In this document: in pieces, positions 6,873 through 8,896 of the stretch
How the letters are laid out: every line of letters begins with the position of its first letter
How positions within the stretch are numbered: the first letter of the stretch is position 1
DNA from: Rhizobium sp. Q54
GTDB taxonomy: Bacteria; Pseudomonadota; Alphaproteobacteria; Rhizobiales; Beijerinckiaceae
Length of the DNA: 8,896 nt
Direction of reading: 5' to 3'
Assembly: GCA_945901195.1 (NCBI GenBank)
Contig: CAMDKB010000179.1
Span: forward strand, 1-8,896
Made by a program: the position numbers and the translations under genes
Notes under the pieces: generated by a model
The model's database searches: none
What the model was told of the DNA's origin: nothing
The model's input: only the letters and a program-made list of their open reading frames with translations

Positions 6873-7871
6873 ATGAGCCGGACGACGAAATGGTGCGCGA
6901 ACTGGCGCTTTATTCTTTTGGCAATGGCGGCGGTTCTTCCGATAGCTCAACAGGCTTTCGCGCAGACCGATTCCTATCCTTCCAGACCGATCACCTGGAT
7001 TGTTCCCTACGCGCCCGGCGCGCCGGCCGACATCACGCTGCGAAAGTTTGCCGAGGCGATGGCGGGGCCGCTGGGCGGCTCGATCGTTGTTCAGAACAGG
7101 CCGGGCGGTGGCGGCACTGTTGGCACGAATGCTGTCGCAAAGTCCAAGCCCGACGGTTATACAATCCTGGCGACAATTGCCGATCCACTTGTCGCGCAGG
7201 CCGGCCTGCAAAAGAGCCTGCCCTACGATCCCGCCACGGACTTCGCCTACATCACACGGCTGACAGGGAGTGGCGGTGCGATGATTGCGCTTTCCTCGCT
7301 GCAGGCCAACAATGCACGCGAGCTCGTTGAGCTCGCCAAACGCACGCCGGGTGGCCTCAACTACGGTTCGTTTGGCGCGGGCTCGTTTCCGCATATTCTG
7401 CTGGAGACACTGGCAAAACGGACCGGCGCCAAGTTCACGGCCGTCCAGTATCGCGGCAGTCCGCAGGCGATTCAGGAATTGCTCAGCGGCCAGATCGCGG
7501 TGACTTTTGGCGCAGGCGCTGCCACGCAATTGATCGCTGATGGCAAGGTGAAGATGATCGCGCAATTGGGTGAGAAGCGTGGATTGCTCAAGGATGTGCC
7601 GACCTTCATGGAAACAGGCTTCGACGATCTGGTGTTTCGCACCCCCCAATGGATGGGCCTCACAGCGCCGGCTGGCACGCCAAAGGATATAGTCAATCGC
7701 ACGGCAGCAGCCGCAAAGGCAGCACTGCAGCGCCCGGATGTGAAAGACTTTTTGAACGCCCTTTCGTTTGAGGGAATCGGCAATTCACCCGAGGAATTTT
7801 ATCGCGAGTGGAAGGCCGAATATGATGTCATACCGCAACTGATCCGCGACCTTGGAATCGAAGCCAACTGA
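6873..7871 (+). CDS. Bug/TctC-family periplasmic solute receptor
   Basis: This 332-residue protein belongs to the Bug (TctC) family, substrate-binding receptors of tripartite tricarboxylate transporters that bind carboxylates or related small molecules in the periplasm. It opens with a signal peptide: basic start, hydrophobic core at about 13-25, and likely cleavage after AFA at residue 30. Family landmarks are YPSRPITWIVPYAPG at 35-49, Asp53, VVQNRPGGGGTVG at 72-84, PDGYTIL at 93-99 and YDP at 118-120. The length is normal and the C-terminal region (PEEFYREWKAEYDVI) is present, so it looks intact. The loop usually written PGG-x-x-D here reads PGAPAD, with the second glycine replaced, which may alter ligand contacts. 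GGAGG ends 4 nt before the ATG. The next gene starts 11 nt after the stop, so the two are probably co-transcribed. No TctA/TctB partner is in view and the ligand cannot be predicted. Confidence 0.93.
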   Translation: MSRTTKWCANWRFILLAMAAVLPIAQQAFAQTDSYPSRPITWIVPYAPGAPADITLRKFAEAMAGPLGGSIVVQNRPGGGGTVGTNAVAKSKPDGYTILATIADPLVAQAGLQKSLPYDPATDFAYITRLTGSGGAMIALSSLQANNARELVELAKRTPGGLNYGSFGAGSFPHILLETLAKRTGAKFTAVQYRGSPQAIQELLSGQIAVTFGAGAATQLIADGKVKMIAQLGEKRGLLKDVPTFMETGFDDLVFRTPQWMGLTAPAGTPKDIVNRTAAAAKAALQRPDVKDFLNALSFEGIGNSPEEFYREWKAEYDVIPQLIRDLGIEAN

Positions 7872-7882
7872 AGGTGATCCCC

Positions 7883-8752
7883 ATGCAGAAGTTCCCAGCT
7901 CCCACGAAACCCGCATTGGTGACGGCTCTTCTTTCGCTGATGGCCTTGCTCACGCCGGCCAGCGCGCAGGACAGCGCCGCTAACTATCCCTCACGCAATG
8001 TAACTCTCGTTGTGCCGTTCGCGCCCGGCGGCGGCACGGACATTCTCGCGCGTATGATTGCACGCAGGCTTGAGACGGCCTGGGGCAAATCCTTTGTTGT
8101 AGAAAACCGGCCTGGGGCAGGGGGCGTTGTTGGTGCGCAGACGGTTACGCGCGCTGCGCCAGACGGGCATACGTTGTTTCTGGGCTCGGCAACAAACATG
8201 GCGGTGAATGTTGCTCTGTACAAGAAGCTGCCTTACGAACCGGCAAAAGACTTCACACCGCTCGCGCTGGCTGCTGCAACGCCTTTCGTGCTGGTCGTCA
8301 ACCCATCGCTGCCGGTGAAGTCTGTGGCCGAATTCATCGCTTACGCAAAAGAGCGGCCCGGTCAGCTCTCTTATGCAACATCAGGGCCCGGTGTGCCGCA
8401 TCATTTGTTCATTGAAATGCTGAGTTCGATGACAGGCATCAAGATGACGATGGTGCCATATAAGGGCAGTCTGCCCGCGCTGAATGACGTGGCGGCGGGG
8501 CATGTGCCGTTGATGATGGTCGATATAGGGCCTGCACTCGGCACTATTCAGGGTGGCGGTGTGCGCGCTCTGGGCATCAGCACGGCAGAGCGTTTTGGCG
8601 CAATCAAGGACGTGCCGCCGATCGGTGACACCGTGAAGGGCTTTGATGCTGCCGGCTGGTTCATGGTCGCTGGACCCGGCGGCCTTCCGCAACCCATCGC
8701 CACAAAGATACATGGCGAGCTCGACAAGTTCTTTGCAGAAGATGAAACGTAA
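7883..8752 (+). CDS. Bug/TctC-family receptor, 3' end cut off by an IS66-type insertion
   Basis: This second Bug receptor has 289 residues. Its signal peptide has a hydrophobic core at 11-24 and likely cleavage after ASA at residue 28. Family landmarks are YPSRNVTLVVPFAPGGGTD at 35-53, VVENRPGAGGVVG at 72-84, PDGHTLF at 93-99 and YATSGPGVPHH at 164-174. The loop keeps the usual PGG-x-x-D pattern, unlike the gene before it. I start at the ATG at 7883 because AAGGTGA (7871-7877) is a good ribosome site for it; the GTG at 7874 lies inside that site. Family members usually run 320-330 residues, with a last helical stretch after a motif like PIATKIHGELDKFF. Here that stretch is absent: the frame ends at DKFFAEDET, where sequence resembling an IS66 left end (GTAA) begins at 8749 and supplies the TAA stop. 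Neither other frame carries the missing part. The protein lacks about 35 C-terminal residues that normally complete the fold, so it is probably non-functional. Confidence 0.88.
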   Translation: MQKFPAPTKPALVTALLSLMALLTPASAQDSAANYPSRNVTLVVPFAPGGGTDILARMIARRLETAWGKSFVVENRPGAGGVVGAQTVTRAAPDGHTLFLGSATNMAVNVALYKKLPYEPAKDFTPLALAAATPFVLVVNPSLPVKSVAEFIAYAKERPGQLSYATSGPGVPHHLFIEMLSSMTGIKMTMVPYKGSLPALNDVAAGHVPLMMVDIGPALGTIQGGGVRALGISTAERFGAIKDVPPIGDTVKGFDAAGWFMVAGPGGLPQPIATKIHGELDKFFAEDET

Positions 8753-8896
8753 CTGCCCAGGTTCCTTCCTGCCACCGTGATTTTTATCCGATTTTCCTGG
8801 ACCTATGAACCGGTTTCCGATTCAAGCATCGGATGGTCGCTGAATCGCCAGACGTTCCGTCCCGGGAAGAGCTGATCGCGCTGGTTCAGGCGCAGG
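8749..8896 (+). mobile_element. Left end of an IS66-family insertion sequence (right part outside window)
   Basis: The Bug coding sequence stops abruptly at 8748, and the next bases are GTAACTGCCCAGG; IS66-family inverted repeats begin with GTAA. An open frame that looks like the start of an IS66 TnpC transposase begins 84 bp further in, at 8833. With so little room there is no tnpA or tnpB before it, which fits the single-gene (ISBst12-like) branch of IS66. IS66 elements duplicate 8 bp of target, so GATGAAAC (8741-8748) should recur after the right end. The right end cannot be seen. Confidence 0.6.
8833..8896 (+). CDS. tnpC: N-terminus of a probable IS66-type TnpC transposase (runs off window)
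   Basis: The 21 codons seen begin MVAESPDVPSREELIAL and continue VQAQ before the window ends. IS66 TnpC proteins commonly start with a short polar stretch followed by a helix of the form (S/T)-x-EEL-x-AL-x-x-AQ that leads into a leucine-rich coiled coil, which fits. An in-frame TGA at 8806 and no other start codon between make the ATG at 8833 the only candidate; its ribosome site is poor. The catalytic part is outside, so whether it is intact is unknown. Confidence 0.55.
   Translation, partial: MVAESPDVPSREELIALVQAQ

Noticed and set aside
6822..7649. A 275-codon open frame on the minus strand opposite the first Bug gene
   Set aside because: It is antisense to a well-supported receptor with a signal peptide and family motifs, and shows no domain of its own.
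1..8896. tRNA or rRNA genes
   Set aside because: I saw no tRNA T-loop (GTTCGAATC-like) within a cloverleaf and no rRNA signature on either strand by eye.

Overview
The window looks like a piece of an alphaproteobacterial chromosome, most likely from the order Hyphomicrobiales (Rhizobiales). This rests on the GC-rich codon use, on the close resemblance of the DXS protein to rhizobial and bradyrhizobial DXS as I remember it, on tandem Bug-type solute receptors, and on a palindromic intergenic repeat of a type common in that order. No database search was possible, so the taxonomy is inference.

Layout. The left edge (2-130, +) holds the last 42 codons of a probable IS630-type transposase. A gene-free stretch (131-411) carries two copies of a roughly 50-bp palindromic repeat in opposite orientation. 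Next comes dxs on the minus strand (412-2370), the entry enzyme of the MEP isoprenoid pathway. Upstream of dxs, between divergent genes, there is a run of imperfect 12-bp repeats overlapping a good alphaproteobacterial promoter. A small HdeD/DUF308-like membrane protein follows (2610-3203, +), then ppdK (3447-6125, +), pyruvate phosphate dikinase, whose leader holds a terminator-like hairpin. Convergent to ppdK is a four-helix DUF2569 membrane protein (6205-6699, -). Divergent from that, two Bug/TctC periplasmic receptor genes run in tandem (6873-7871 and 7883-8752, +). The second is cut off by an IS66-type insertion sequence whose left end begins at 8749 and runs out of the window, with the start of its transposase at 8833.

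How the genes relate. DXS consumes pyruvate, and PPDK interconverts pyruvate and phosphoenolpyruvate, so both sit at the pyruvate node, but they are separate transcription units on opposite strands and I see no shared regulation. The two Bug genes are spaced 11 nt apart and probably form one operon. No TctA/TctB permease genes are in view, so the receptors would have to serve a transporter encoded elsewhere or act as orphans.

I do not see a convincing undescribed biological system here. The most informative observations are the insertion-sequence truncation of the second Bug gene (with the element's own end supplying the stop codon), the 12-bp repeat array over the dxs promoter, the paired inverted palindromes with compensatory stem changes, and the ppdK leader hairpin. 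Both window edges lie inside transposase genes, which fits a contig broken at repeated insertion sequences.
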